From assembly GCA_028564925.1 (NCBI GenBank), contig CM053030.1:374265445-374329444 (forward strand): a DNA stretch of 64,000 nt, written 5' to 3'. Source of the DNA: Lithobates sylvaticus. Taxonomy: Eukaryota > Chordata > Amphibia > Anura > Ranidae. This document shows positions 1-11,440 of the stretch, in pieces (position 1 is the stretch's first letter; every line of letters begins with the position of its first letter). The translations under genes were made by a program, and so were the position numbers. The notes under the pieces are model-generated. The model made no database searches. It was not told where the DNA came from and saw only the letters and a program-made list of their open reading frames with translations.

Positions 1-1371
1 AGAGGGTACTCTCTAGTGTCCCCGTGAATGCACACAACCCGTAAAGTTTTGCTTACCGGACCGATCTTCCCAAGTACTCTAGGATGAACAAGGGTTACCA
101 TGCTTCCGGAGTCCAGCAAAGCCCAGGCAGGGAGGTGGTTCACTTGGACTACACACTCAAATTTCTCTTCTCCACGGTCAAGGTGTGTGGTACATGCTCT
201 ATGAGCATAAAAAGACCCCCTCCGAAGAACCCCGCATTCCATGGGCTCCTCTTGCAGTGGGCAGTGGGCCCGGGTATGGCCCCAGGAATGACACCGCCAA
301 CATTGTACATCCCCTCCTCTCCGAACAGGAACAGATCGCTGAGGAGGTACTGGGAGTAACTCTTGACCTTCCGGGGTGTTGATTCCAGGGCTCCGGGGGA
401 CATCCTTTCAAAGGGCGGCAGTCAATCGAATAGGCCGTGGCAGACTGGGCCTTTGGCGCTTGGTAGGGCCAAGCAGATCCTCCACCACTGTATATCGCTC
501 TACCATCTCGACAAGGAGGTTCACTGTTTTGGGGTCTCCATGGCTGACCCACCGCTGAAGGTCGTCTGGCAGTGACCGTAGGTATCGGTCCAGGACGACC
601 CGCTCCACGATTTGGGGGCCCGACAACACTTCGGGCTGCAGCCATTTTTTTACCAGTTGCACCAGGTCATGCATTTGAGACCGTGGTGGACGATCTGGAC
701 AATACTTCCATTGATGCACTCGTTGGGCCCGAACGGTCGTAGTTACCCCCAAACGAGCCAGTATTTCTGCCTTTAGTTTTTGATAGTCTTTAGCGTCCTC
801 TGGCAGGCGGCAGGTGGCAGGTCGAAGTTGGCTTTTTGAGGATCTCCGGTGAGAAAAGGGGCAATCAGGCCGGCCCACTGGCCCTGGGGCCACCCTTCTC
901 TCTCTGCCGTCCTCTCAAATGTAGCAAGAAATGCCTCTACATCATCACTCAGGGACAATTTCTGCAAAAAATGGCTTGCCCTCACGGTCACCTGGTTGCC
1001 AGGGGCAACAGCCGCTTGCTCACGACCCTGAGACAACTGCTGTACTACTTCTTTTAAGGCAGTCACCTGAGCCTGCATAACCCCTTGCTGGGTTGCTTGC
1101 TGGGCTGCCAACTGAGCCACCAACAGGCGTGTATTTTCTTGCTGTACCTCCAGCTGGGTTGCTAACCGCTGATTAGCTTCCTCATGGCGGGTCTGCGCTT
1201 GTATATTAGCCAGGGACAGTTGTTTAATTAGTTCCTCCATTGCTTCAGCTTTCAGGGTTTGGGCAGCTTTAACCCAGGACATAAATCCACTGTACTGTCC
1301 CTTTAAATGTCAGTTTTAAATTCAAATGCAAAAACCAGCAAAAAAAAAAAAAACGCCTGTTATTCTGTCCT

Positions 1372-1391
1372 GCCCGCATTCGAGCACCACT
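1372..1391 (-). other. Probable primer-binding site
   Basis: The minus strand immediately inside the LTR reads AGTGGTGCTCGAATGCGGGC. Its position matches the tRNA primer site of Ty3-type elements. I cannot name the primer tRNA from memory with certainty. Confidence 0.5.
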
Positions 1392-1817
1392 TGTAAAATT
1401 CGGGGGACCAGCTAGACCGCAGGACACAGGCTTTTAGTTCAAAAGGAGGTTTATTAAACTTAAACAGCTTCACAGCAGCAAAACAAAAGAAAAAGGTTTC
1501 AGTCTCACCGACCATCAAAGTCCAGAATTGCTATCGCAATCAAAACACAGTCCTGGGGTGCTGTCGCAGGTGACTTCAACTGCTAGGAGGCTTCCAGGCC
1601 GAACGCTGCTGTCGACTTTGGTTGCTGCAAATCAAGCCACACACAAACCACTATCTCCTCTGCACTCCTCCACACCCATCTGCAACTTCCTGTCTTGTTT
1701 TTAAACCCACCTCCTCTGACAGGTGAGTTAACCCTTTTTGTTCCCTTAAAGGGATCACAGTCCAAACAGAGGGGAAACATAGCGTCCTTCCAGGACCCAG
1801 CCACTGCGTCCTGTACA
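1392..1817 (-). repeat. 5' LTR of the Gmr1-like element
   Basis: On the minus strand this 426-bp block starts TGTACAGGACG and ends GAATTTTACA, giving the usual TG...CA termini. It is followed directly by the primer-binding region and then gag, so it is the 5' LTR. A target duplication cannot be confirmed because the partner LTR is outside the window. Confidence 0.75.
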
Positions 1818-2206
1818 GTATTTAAAAGATTTAATAGATATAAGCAATAAATAACTTACAATACATGCAGAGTTAATGCAGCGGTGGATGAAAAAACACA
1901 CAGTGTGGGCTCCCGGCCGAGATCCCACACAGCTGAAACGTCACCAGGCTCTGACTCTCCTCTCCTTACGCATTACATCGCGCACACGTGACTTTCTCAA
2001 AGGATTCACTGATTCTCTGAATCCTTTGAAAAAGTCACGTGTGCGCGATGTAACGCGTAAGGAGAGGAGAGTCAGAGCCTGGTGACATTTCAGCTGTGTG
2101 GGATCTCGGCCGGGAGCCCACACTGTGTTTTTTCATCCACCGCTGCATTAACTCTGCATGTATTGTAAGTTATTTATTGCTTATATCTATTAAATCTTTT
2201 AAATAC
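1818..2206. repeat. Long near-perfect palindrome (foldback)
   Basis: The arms are about 190 bp and meet at about 2012, where the halves are joined by a short CTGATTCTC-type loop. The left arm starts GTATTTAAAAG and the right arm ends CTTTTAAATAC. Only scattered mismatches are visible, for example at the centre and at GAAACG/CATTTC. The left edge coincides exactly with the end of the LTR, so the LTR element probably inserted at, or removed, the outer part of this repeat. The 60-69 codon open frames here are mirror images of each other and are not genes. Confidence 0.85.
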
Positions 2207-3240
2207 TACACAATGGATTGCATCAATCTGTTTGCCCACATGTCCGCCTGAGAGGAGCTGGCAGGGACCCAGTCAGAGGAACAGATCCGGAGGAGCCCAG
2301 TAAGGTTGTTTTTCCTTACCTTTAAGGTAAGGGGTTGGGGGGAAACAGCCCAGGACACCTGCATGAAAAGGAGCACTACGGTTTACCCTTAAAGACTATC
2401 ACAAAATATAAAAATCCACCACCTCACCTGGAGATTGTTTATGAATTGTGCATTTTATATGGGACTATCCGTTTGATTGCACAGGACTTGCTTTTTACAC
2501 TTTCATCCTGGACTCACGGCATTATATTTACCTACACAGGTTTGTGTTTTTTGCACAGGTGCATTTATTCACGGTTTGCTTTTTGCACTAATGATATTTT
2601 TTAAATTGTATTATTGCATATACACGTCATTCGCCATTGTTTATCTGAGCTTTTGTTGTGCACCTTTTTATCTTTCTTGGACACAAGGGATATTGATTTA
2701 TACTCACTTGATGTTGTTTGTATAGCCCATTTAGTATTTGATGCTATACTCCTTGTTCTTTTCCATTAATTCCTTTGGACGCTGTGTCTGGAGCCACCCT
2801 TGCTGGATGATCCCCCTTGGAGTGGTGGACGTTTATCAGGGCCACATTTTTATCTTAATCTTAATTTTAATGCACTCTTATTATTCCTATTAGCATTTCC
2901 ACTTATTTATGCTAGCGCCCCATTATTTATATAATTTCTATATATTTATTCTCATTGACTTTTGGTGCGAACACCTTGATGGTGGCTGCGGCATTGGTTG
3001 TCATTGTTGCCTAGCCGATTTATTACAGCTCTCTCCCCCCCCCCCATAATTTGTTGGTTTGCGCAGTTGTAACCCCCCCCCCCCCGTTTATATACACTTT
3101 ATATGTTTTTCACGTGCGCTTTTTTCTAGTTCCAAATAGGGTCACCTATATCACTTCTCCATCCACACAGTTTAGCGAACATGGAGAAATCTGTTGCACT
3201 TTTTCCATCTAACCATAGAAAATCTGCAGATAATCTATAG
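2207..3240. other. Dispersed AT-rich repeat, unassigned
   Basis: This stretch has no plausible gene. It is T-rich, with two poly-C runs near 3031 and 3067, and contains the phrase GCTAGCGCCCCATTATTTAT, of a kind often seen in untranslated parts of frog retroelements. It may be the non-coding end of a Penelope-like or other retroelement. That assignment is a guess. Confidence 0.35.
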
Positions 3241-3257
3241 GTGTATGGCCAGCTTAA

Positions 3258-3652
3258 GGCCCCTTTCACACGAGGCGGACTCGGACTTGCACGGAGTCCG
3301 CCGGCTCAGCGGGAGATCTCTCCGTTGATCTCTGCTGAGCTGGCGGATGACAGGTCCCTCTCTGCTCACTGCGCGGGGAGGGGCTCATCCAGCGGCGCTG
3401 GTCTCTATGGAGAGATCGGTTGAAAACGGACAGCGTGTCTGTTTTCATCAGATCTTACCTGATCCAATCCGCCAGCGACAGATCTGGACGTAGAGACATA
3501 CGTCTGCTTTTGGCGGATTGGACCGGGTCGGATGTCAGCGGACATGTCTCCGCCAACATCCAACACTCCATAGACTAACATGGAGCGCCCGTTCAGGTCT
3601 GCCGTCAAAACTGACAGGCGGATCTGAACGGTCCGATCGCGTGAAAGGGGCA
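3258..3652. mobile_element. Harbinger-type MITE (GGCCCCTTTCACAC family), copy 1
   Basis: The left end is GGCCCCTTTCACACG and the right end is CGTGAAAGGGGC, inverted. The flanks are TTAA on the left and TTA on the right. The interior is GC-rich and folds back on itself around GGCGGA and TCCGCC words. Copies 2 and 3, near 7.6 and 57.2 kb, have clear TAA target duplications, which places the family with PIF/Harbinger. Confidence 0.7.
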
Positions 3653-4944
3653 TTACACGGCTCCAGTGGCCTATCAATTATCAACTTATACTGCTTCCTG
3701 CAAAGCCTCGGCATCATTGTGCTTGCCTTGTTTTTAGCACAGGGATGATTTAGTGTATAAGATTATCCTGCCATACTAGTTGTGGCAACAAGTTTTTTTT
3801 TTTTTTTTTTTTTTGGAGCCTCATTCAAAAGATAAACAAGGTGCATAACAGCACGGGCTTCAAGTGCATTTTGCAGGTTAATGTGCATTTTTCAAGGAAA
3901 CATAGGGCCAAAGCTCTTTTGGCTCTACTTCTGCTATGGATCACAGGAGTGCACTCCAGTCTGCATTCCTGTGACCCATTTTCAGCCAACAGCTTTAGCT
4001 TCAACATCACTGAGCTAGTCCAGGCTCTGGAGAGATCCCGACTTTAGAGTCAGATCCACCCAGATACCTGGACCAGCAGCTGACACAACCCCTCATCGAG
4101 CCGTTGAGAGCCTGAGCCAGCTGCTGCCGCCTACTCCACAGCCCAGCACTCTAGTGAGCACTGGAGGGGCAGAGCAGAGAGTCAGTGACTGAAAGGTATT
4201 GCTCTCCGCCCAGTGAGGACTGGGACTGAGCGATCAGTGGGTTTGATTGCTCACTTCTCCGTCCTAGAGGTGGCGGGGGACAGGTAAGGTATCAGTCTGA
4301 TGCTGCATCCACCAGGGGAGTATGTAGGTTTGTTCTTTTACATCCCTGAACTTTTCTTTTAACTTGTGTTGATATATTATAAATAGAATTAACTTAACAT
4401 ATTATAGGAGTCCAAAGAAAGACAAGATGTAAAAGATTAGTGGCAGTTCCCACTTCAATAAAATATGGTTCTGCTGGAACCAATCCTTTCTCCGACAAGT
4501 ATAAAGAGCTCCTCGAGCACGACATTAGCAACTGAGGCCATAGACCAAGGTGGTAGTTCCCCCTAAGCCCCCTCCCCCCCCCCCCCTTTTTCACCCAATT
4601 TTCCTGTCCATTCTTCCTGTTTGCATTCCTCTAAGTTTTCTCTTAAACAAAATATATATTTATTTTTTTTTTGGTGGAGGGCCTTAAGCTTCTCCGTAAA
4701 CAACCCCACCCTGGGCAGTTTCTCCTTGAAGTAATATGTCCCTTCGTGCTCCTTCATATTGGTCATATCATGTCTGAGGTTGTGACACTGTACTAGTCAT
4801 ACTATGAAACTTCTTTATACAAACATTGCTGTTGTCGACTGGATGGCAGCTCTTTTTGTATTGTACACAAAATAGTTTTCTCCAGAAATAAAGAATTTAT
4901 AAAAAATAAAATAAAAAATATTTAAAGAATTTGTGGCAGTTAAA
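3653..4944. other. No gene; possible LINE 3' tail at its right end
   Basis: I see no credible coding sequence. It includes a poly-T run near 3791-3814, a poly-C run near 4575 and a stretch at 4770-4920 ending in AATAAAGAATTTATAAAA and an A-rich tail, which looks like the 3' end of an L1-type LINE on the plus strand. The remainder is probably old dispersed repeat. Confidence 0.4.
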
Positions 4945-6046
4945 ACATGCAAAATTTCATATGCATTTTTTTTTTTACATAGTGTTTACATGTTTAAAAC
5001 TGTTTTTTTTTTCTAGAAAAAAAAAAAAATAATAATTACTTAGAACCCCCAAACATTATATATTATTTTTTTTCTAACATCCTAGAGAATAAAATGGCAG
5101 TCGTTGCAATACTTTTTTTCACACCGTATTTGCGCAGCAGTCTTACAAGCGCACTTTTTTGTGAAAAAATTCACTTTTTTGAATAAAAAAATAAAGACAA
5201 CAGTAAAGTTAGTCCAATTTTTTTATATATTGTGAAAGATAATGTTACGCCTAGTAAATTGATACCTAACATGTCACGCTTCAAAATTGCGCCCGCTCGT
5301 AGAATGGCATCAAACTTTTACCCTCAAAAATCTCCATAGGCGACGTTTAAAAAAATTCTACAGGTTGCATGTTTTGCGTTACAGAGAAGGTCTATGGCTA
5401 TAATTATTGCTCTCGCTCTACCGATCACGGCGATACCTCACATGTGTGGTTTGACCACTGTTTTCATATGCGGCGCTACTCATGTATGCGTTCGCTTCTG
5501 CGCGCGAGCTCGTCGGGACGGGGCGCTTTAAAAAAAAAAAAAATTTTTTTCTTCTTATTTATTTTTCTTGATTTTATTTTTACACTGTTTTTTTAAAAAA
5601 AAAATGGCTCACTTTTATTCCTATTACAAGGAATGTAAACATCCCTTGTAATAGAAAAAAAGCATGACAGGTCCTCTTAAATATGAGATCTGGGGTCAAA
5701 AAGTCCTCAGATCTCATATTTGGACTTAAATGCAAAAAAAAAAAAAAAAAAAAAAAAGACATTTGGAAAATGTTCCTTTATGAGGTATGGGCGGAAGTGA
5801 CGTTTTGACGTCGCTTCCGCCCTGCTATGGTATAGAGATGGGTGGCGGCCATCTTAGCCTCACTCGTCTCTATGCCCAGCCACGGACAGGTCCCGATCGC
5901 TTCCGCCGCTGCCGGCTCCGGTAAGCAGCAGAAGGCGCGGGAGAGCGGCGCCGATAAACGGTGATCTTGCTGTGAATCCGCCGCGATGACCACCATTATT
6001 CAAAGTCAGGACGTATATAGTCGTGCGCAGGTCGGAAAGTGGTTAA
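4945..6046 (-). mobile_element. TTAA-flanked piggyBac-like MITE, end truncated
   Basis: This is the same family as the complete copy at 60687-61552, in the opposite orientation. The shared words are CTTAGAACCCCCAAACATTATA (here about 5038) and the poly-T/poly-A interior. The right end is AAAGTGGTTAA. The left terminus is not recognisable. A CpG-rich block at 5795-5960 recurs at about 15.85-16.0 kb. No coding capacity is evident. Confidence 0.6.
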
Positions 6047-6424
6047 AGTATAACTAAAAGCCAAAACATTTTCGATAGAGTGGAGAGGGGTTAGAATACA
6101 TATTGCTGTATGTGCCCCTGTTCACCCTCTCTATTTGTTCTGTTTACCAATGAAATCTCCCACATTCAGAAAAGGGGGGAATCTTCCAATGGGGAAACTA
6201 GCTCTTATCTCCTTTGTGTCCCCAAGGAATTCCCTTAATTTGCAGGGATTTCCTCTCATTTCCTGTTTTGGCTATGGGATAGGAAGAAAAAGGTAAATCT
6301 CCTCCATGGGACACAGATGGCAATAAAATAACCCAACAGGGATTACGACCCCCCCCCCCCCCCCCTCTTACTCCATACAAAATTAAAAAAATATATACAG
6401 GTTTTGCCTATAGTTCTACTTTAA
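6043..6424. mobile_element. TTAAAG-type (Kolobok/T2-like) MITE
   Basis: The termini are inverted repeats of about 24 bp. The left end reads TTAAAGTATAACTA and the complement of the right end reads TTAAAGTAGAACTA. The left TTAA is shared with the end of the preceding TTAA element. T2/Kolobok MITEs of Xenopus have TTAA duplications and TTAAAG starts, which is the basis for the call. Confidence 0.65.
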
Positions 6425-6947
6425 GCACCATAGGGAATCCATGAACAAATGATCCAGAAAACATGCATGTTGGGAATATAATAGTAAAATTAATGAGTAT
6501 TAATATGCCACATACAATATATGGCAGGAAACTGCTCTGATTTAACTAGGTATTGAAGGTGGCTAAGGAAATAGTTGTTCAATAAGTTAATAAAACGCCT
6601 TTACGGGAAGTGTTACTGCAACAAAACCACCTCTCCAGACATAACAGTGTGGAAACAATGAAGCTGAAGAGAATGTCACCTGAACAAATACAGAACAATA
6701 GGCAGGCACCAGGATCAAATGCATTAAACTACCATTTACAACGTACTAGGTATATTTACCCAGTAGTTTATTTTAGATGTGCAGCATAAAGGAGGTTGTG
6801 CCAAATTGGTGTCATGCCAGATGAGGTAGAGAAACTGTTTGGGTGTTCCTTTACAAACACCAACGTATTACTTAGACTTGGAGAACTAAATAACTAGTCT
6901 TACAATATAATGACAACCGGTAAGGCCATATTTAACAATAGTTCTGT
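6425..6947. other. No recognisable feature
   Basis: This is AT-rich sequence without a plausible open frame, terminal repeats or a tail. It may be ordinary single-copy intergenic or intronic DNA. Confidence 0.4.
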
Positions 6948-7084
6948 TTAACCACCTCAATACAGGGCACTTACACCCCCTTCCTGCCCAGACCAATTTT
7001 CATATTTCAGCGCTCTCACAATTTGAATGAAAATTACTCAGTCAGGCAACACTGTACCCATATGAAATTTGTGTCCTTTTTATA

Positions 7085-7190
7085 ATTTGTTTTATTGTTT
7101 AACAAAGAGTTTATGTTTATACATCCTTGTACATGTAACCAATGTACTTTTATTTTATTGTGCAATCAATAAACCTTTTTGACAAGAAAT
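7085..7190 (+). repeat. Possible short LINE 3' tail insertion
   Basis: The sequence ends CAATAAACCTTTTTGACAAG and interrupts the TTAA element. The flanks are similar (ATTTGTGTCCTTTT on the left, AATGTGCGTCCTTTT on the right), as a target duplication would give. The source family was not identified. Confidence 0.35.
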
Positions 7191-7563
7191 GTGCGTCCTT
7201 TTTTTTCACACAAATAGAGCTTTCTTTTGGTGGTATTTAATCACCAGTGAGTTTATTTTTTGTGCTATAAAAAAAAAAAAAAAAATGGCCGTAAATTTTG
7301 TGAAAAAAAAATGCCTTTGTTTCCGTCATAAAATTTTGCAAATTAGTAATTTTTCTTCATAAATTTTGGCCAAAATTTATACTGCTACATAGCTTTGGTA
7401 AAAATAACCCAAATTAGTGTATATTATTTGGTCTTTGTGAAAGTTATAGAGTCTACAAACTATGGTGCCAATCACTGAAAATTGATCACGCCTGATCAGG
7501 CCTTCAGTACATCAGATGAATCTAATTTCTTGAGACACTAACAAGTCAGGAAAGTACAAATAA

Positions 7564-7932
7564 GGCCCCTTTCACACATGCGGACCGTATGTCCTTTTTC
7601 ATCCATCCTTTTTTGGATGAAAAACGAACATGCATGTCCCCCTATGGGATAGCGGGTGTCAGCGGATGAGCATCCGCTATCGTCCGATTCTGCAGATGGA
7701 GGAAAACCCTATTTTTCCATCCCTCTGCAGAGCGGATGAACACGGACAGACGGTCCGTGTTCATCCGATCCCCCATAGGGGAGAGCGGAGATCTGACAGG
7801 GCGGTCCCTGCACAGTGTGCAGGGACCGTCCTGTCATCCGCCGGCTCAGCAAGAATCAGCTGAGCGATCCCCGCTGAGCAGCGGATCTTCACGGGAAGGA
7901 TCAATACGGATCCGTCCCATGTGAAAGAGGCC
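7564..7932. mobile_element. Harbinger-type MITE (GGCCCCTTTCACAC family), copy 2
   Basis: The left end is GGCCCCTTTCACAC and the right end is GTGAAAGAGGCC. It is flanked by TAA at 7561-7563 and TAA at 7933-7935. The 3-bp TAA duplication is the mark of PIF/Harbinger. It is 369 bp long with a strongly self-complementary interior and is nested in the TTAA element at 6948-8731. Confidence 0.8.
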
Positions 7933-8848
7933 TAACTCCCCAAATGAACCCTTTTTAGAAAGTAGACATTCCAAGGTATTAAGCAAGTAGCATGGTGAGT
8001 TTTTTTTAAGTTGTAATTTCTTCCCACAATTCTTTAAGATTTTGTAAAAAAAAAAAATAAAAAAAATAAAAAAAATTGTCATATACGATTTCCCACACAC
8101 AGTATATGCATAACACAAATTACACCCCAAAATACATTCTGCTACTCTTCCAGAGTATGGAGATACCACATGTGAGACTTTTAGACAGCCTGGCCACATA
8201 CAGAGGACCAACATTGAAGTAGCACCTTCAGGCGTTCTACAAGCATAAATGACACATCTCATTTCTCAACCACCTATTACAATTTTGAAGGCCCTGGAGC
8301 ACCAGGACAATGGGATTGCCCACAAAATGACCCCATTTTGGAACGCAAACACGTGAAAGGATCACAGCCGACCACGTGGTAAACAGCCGCTGGCCAATGG
8401 CTGTTTATCAGCGTCAGTGACGAGCAGTGTTCCCAGGGACATGCCGCCACCAGCGTGATCGCGCGCATGCGCCATGCAAAGTGGGGCGATACCATCTGTG
8501 ATCGGCCGTGACTTCATCACGGCCGATCACGTGGTAAACAGCCATGCCCAATGGCTGTTCACCTCCCTCGGTGGCGAGCGGTCTCTCCGTGACACGCCAC
8601 CACCGAAGGTACAGGGCTGCCCACACACGATCGCACGCATGCCCTGTTTAAATGGATGGACGTCATATGATACCCGCCCAGAACAAGAGCCATGCCATCT
8701 GGCCGTCATATGACGGGCAGCAAGTGGTTAAAAGGTGCATTAAATAGTATTTGGCACAAAAATTAATTATCAACCTATCAGCATTCAATTCAACTACTGC
8801 TCTAAACTGATGAAATGTGACATCTGGTTGGTTAAAAGCTTCTGTACT

Positions 8849-8942
8849 ACCGCGCAATTGTCAGTTAAAGCAACGCAGTGCCGAATCGCAAAAAGTGGTC
8901 TGGTCTTAGGCCAGCAAAATGGTATGGTCTGAAAGTGGTTAA
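8849..8942 (+). repeat. Terminal fragment of the TTAACCACTT MITE family
   Basis: It matches the last 95 bp or so of the copies at 9769-10780 and 31925-32901, from CGCGCAATTGTCAGTTAAAG to AAAGTGGTTAA. Only this end survives. Confidence 0.75.
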
Positions 8943-9250
8943 GGCAGCTCTGGAGTCACTTCCAATTTCTTCTCCCCTCTCTGGCTCTTCAGAGGAGAAG
9001 ACCCGGCAGAGGCAGAAGACAGCAGACAGAGGAAGAAGAACCGGAGAGGGCTAGAAGACATCAGCGGACAAGACCCAGAGAGGGGAGAAGAACCGGCAGA
9101 GGCAGAAGACAGCGGACAGAGGAAGAAGAACCAGAGAGGGCTAGAAGACATCAGCGGACAAGACCCAGAGAGAGGAGAAGAACCGGCAGAGGCAGAAGAC
9201 ATCAACGGAGGAGGCAGAAGAAATTGGAAGCGACGCCGGAGCTGCCTTAA
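8939..9250. mobile_element. Small TTAA MITE with internal about 90-bp tandem repeat
   Basis: The ends are inverted repeats of about 31 bp, GGCAGCTCTGGAGTCACTTC on the left and its near complement on the right, each bordered by TTAA. Inside, a purine-rich unit of about 90 bp (AGAGGGCTAGAAGACATCAG) is present about twice. Both border TTAA sites are shared with neighbouring elements. Confidence 0.7.
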
Positions 9251-11066
9251 CCCCCCCTGGCGGTATTCCCGAGTCTGACTTGGGGTGGAATTTCAGTACC
9301 AAAAGTGGTAACCCCCGAGCTCGGGATTGCATCGCACGATCCATGTAGAGGTTACTTACCTTGTCCCCTGGATCCTGCGGGGTCTCCTCGCTGTGATCTG
9401 CGAGCCGCTGTGTCTAGCTCGATTCACAGTGCCGAGCTCCGTTCCCTGTGAGCGTTGTGACACACGGGGACGGAGTTCGGCACCAAATTCAAAAAGTAAA
9501 AATAAACAGTATAGATGCAGTAGTGTAATCTGTAAGATTACAGTATACTGTATCAAATAATTACACATCCCTTTTGTCCCTAGTGGTTTGTCCAGTGTCC
9601 TGCATGCAGTTTTTATATTATAAATACTATTCTTTCTGCCAGGAAACTGGGGATTGTCCATAGCAACCAAAAAATGTCCGTTTACGTCAAAAGTGCTTTT
9701 AGACCAGCGATAATAAATTAGAATCACTCGCAGAATTGAGCGATAGTGATTTGTGGGGAAATCTGTCTTTAACCGCTTCCCGACCGCCTCATGTACATAT
9801 ACGTGAGCAGAATGGCACGGGCAGGCAAAATCCCATACCTGTATGGGATTTTTTAAAGCCTGCCCGTGGGTCGCGTGCGCGCCGACAGCGGCGCGCTCGC
9901 GACCCGGTCGGGAGCCCCGTGACCCCGGCCGCGGGACCAGCGGACCCGATCGCCGCTGGTGTCCCGCGATCGGGTCACGGAGCTGAAGAACGGGGAGAGG
10001 TATATGTATACAAACCTCTCCTCGCGCTTCCTACACTGACTGTCATTGATTGGCTGTTCCCGGTCATCGGGACAGCCGATCAATGGCGTCAGACGTCAGC
10101 CCCGCCCCCTAATGTAAAAAAAAAAAAAAAAAAAAAAAAACACACGTCACAGCTCATAACCCCTCCCCTCCCCCTAGTGGTTAACCCCTTCACTACAACT
10201 GTCATTTATACAGGAATCAATGCATTTAAATAGCATTGATTGCTGTATAAATGACAATGGTCCCAAAAATGTGTCAAAAATGTCCGATGTGTCCGCCATA
10301 ATGTCGCAGTCACAATAAAAATCGCTGATCGCCGCCATTACTAGTAAAAAAAAAAATATTAATAAAAATGCTATAAAACTATCCCCTATATTGTAACTTT
10401 TGCGCAAACAAATCAATAATCGCTAATTGCGATTTTTTTTACCAAAAATATGTAGAAGAATACGTATCGGCCAAAACTGAGGAAAACAAATGTTTTTTTA
10501 TATATTTTTTGGGGATATTTATTATAGCAAAAAGCAAAAAATATTGCATTTTTTTCAAAATTGTCGCTCTATTTTTGTTTATAGCGCAAAAAATAAAAAC
10601 CTCAGGGGCGATCAAATACCACCAAAAGAAAGCTCTATTTGTGGGAAAAAAAGGACGCCAATTTTGTTTTGGAGCCACGTCGCACGACCGCGCAATTGTC
10701 AGTTAAAGCAACGCAGTGCCGAATCGCAAAAAGGGGCCTGGTCCTTTGGCTGCCAATTGGTCCGGGGCTGAAGTGTTTAACAGCGACAATTCTGCAACTG
10801 AGCAAATTTCTGTGTTTTTGATTTGATTACATTATTGAATAATTTTTATTATATATTATTGGTTATCATTATATTATAATTTATGATTTCGTATTTCAAA
10901 CTTTATCATACCCGGGATGTCTACTAGACTCTTGTTTGGACAGATTTAAGTGCATCATTCCTAAGAATTACAGGCCTACAATATAAAACGCCAAATTGCT
11001 ATGCAAAATAATTGTTCTGCTTTCAGCACCTAAAATCTGAAATAATCCTACCGCCAGGTAGGTTAA
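9247..11066. mobile_element. TTAA element with CCCTGGCGGTA termini, split by a nested MITE
   Basis: The left end is TTAACCCCCCCTGGCGGTA and the right end is TACCGCCAGGTAGGTTAA. CC-starting ends at TTAA are typical of piggyBac. Without the nested copy at 9769-10780 the element is about 0.8 kb, with no transposase. Confidence 0.7.
9769..10780 (+). mobile_element. TTAACCRCTT MITE family, nested copy
   Basis: This is a near-full-length copy (about 1.0 kb) starting TTAACCGCTTCCCGACCGCC and ending GAAGTGTTTAA. It shows the family blocks in order: a CpG-rich palindromic block with GATCGCCGCTGG, a 45-bp hairpin around ATTTAAATAGCATTGATT, AGTCACAATAAAAATCGCTG, an A/T-rich stretch, and CCACCAAAAGAAAGCTCTAT. 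The open frames on both strands are by-products of this non-coding repeat. Confidence 0.8.
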
Positions 11067-11129
11067 TAAATTACTTTAAAAACCTGTGTACTGCGTTTTA
11101 TTTTTGACACTTTTCTTTTTTTTTTTTTA

Positions 11130-11440
11130 TCTGAAATGTTAGGTGTACACTGTACCCGATACTCATTCACATAGGGTGGGGGGCCGGAATCCGGGAGCCC
11201 CCTTGTTAAAGCACCAACCCCCACCCATGTTGAGGGCATGTGGCCTGGTATGGATCAGGGGGCACTTGCTTGTCCCCACCCCCTTTCTTGACCTGCTGGG
11301 CTGCATGCTCGGATAAGGGTCTGGTGCGGATTTTGGGGGGTTACCCTTAAAATCCATGCCATAACAAAGGGCCTGGTATGCTCTTGGAGGGGGAACCCAT
11401 GCCAGATTTTTTTTTATTTGGCGTGGAGTTCCCCTTCAAA
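11130..11440 (+). repeat. Fragment related to the 29.5-31.3 kb foldback element
   Basis: The words CATTCACATAGGGTGGGGGG, CATGTTGAGGGCATGTGGCC and GCTCGGATAAGGGTCTG match the right arm of the element at 29460-31322 (about 30680-30965). Termini are not seen. Sequence from 11440 to 11700 holds small inverted repeats around AGTCGGACTGACTTGTGTCG and no gene. Confidence 0.65.

Larger units (their letters stand above)
1..1817 (-). mobile_element. Gmr1-like Ty3/Gypsy LTR retrotransposon, partial fossil
   Basis: Reading leftwards on the minus strand the parts are a 5' LTR (1392-1817), a primer-binding region (about 1372-1391), a gag region (about 1282-400) and the start of a retropepsin-type protease near 90-115, marked by LLDSGS. 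The gag begins with a Q-rich coiled-coil segment and continues into a capsid segment that resembles the SCAN fold, including the words DYQKLKAEILARLG and YLRSLPDDLQRW. SCAN domains are known to derive from the capsid of Gmr1-like Ty3 elements, which is the basis for the family call. The rest of pol and the 3' LTR would lie beyond the left edge. The visible part looks broken, with about one or two breaks. Age cannot be estimated without the second LTR. Confidence 0.8.
6948..8731. mobile_element. TTAA-flanked piggyBac-like element with nested inserts
   Basis: It starts TTAACCACCTCAATACAGGG and ends GCAAGTGGTTAA. The same start recurs at 24145. The interior has the family phrase AATAGAGCTTTCTTTTGGTG at about 7215 and a GC-rich palindromic block at 8340-8720. 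Two insertions lie inside: a LINE-like tail near 7085-7190 and a Harbinger MITE at 7564-7932. There is no transposase, so it is a non-autonomous copy. Confidence 0.65.
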
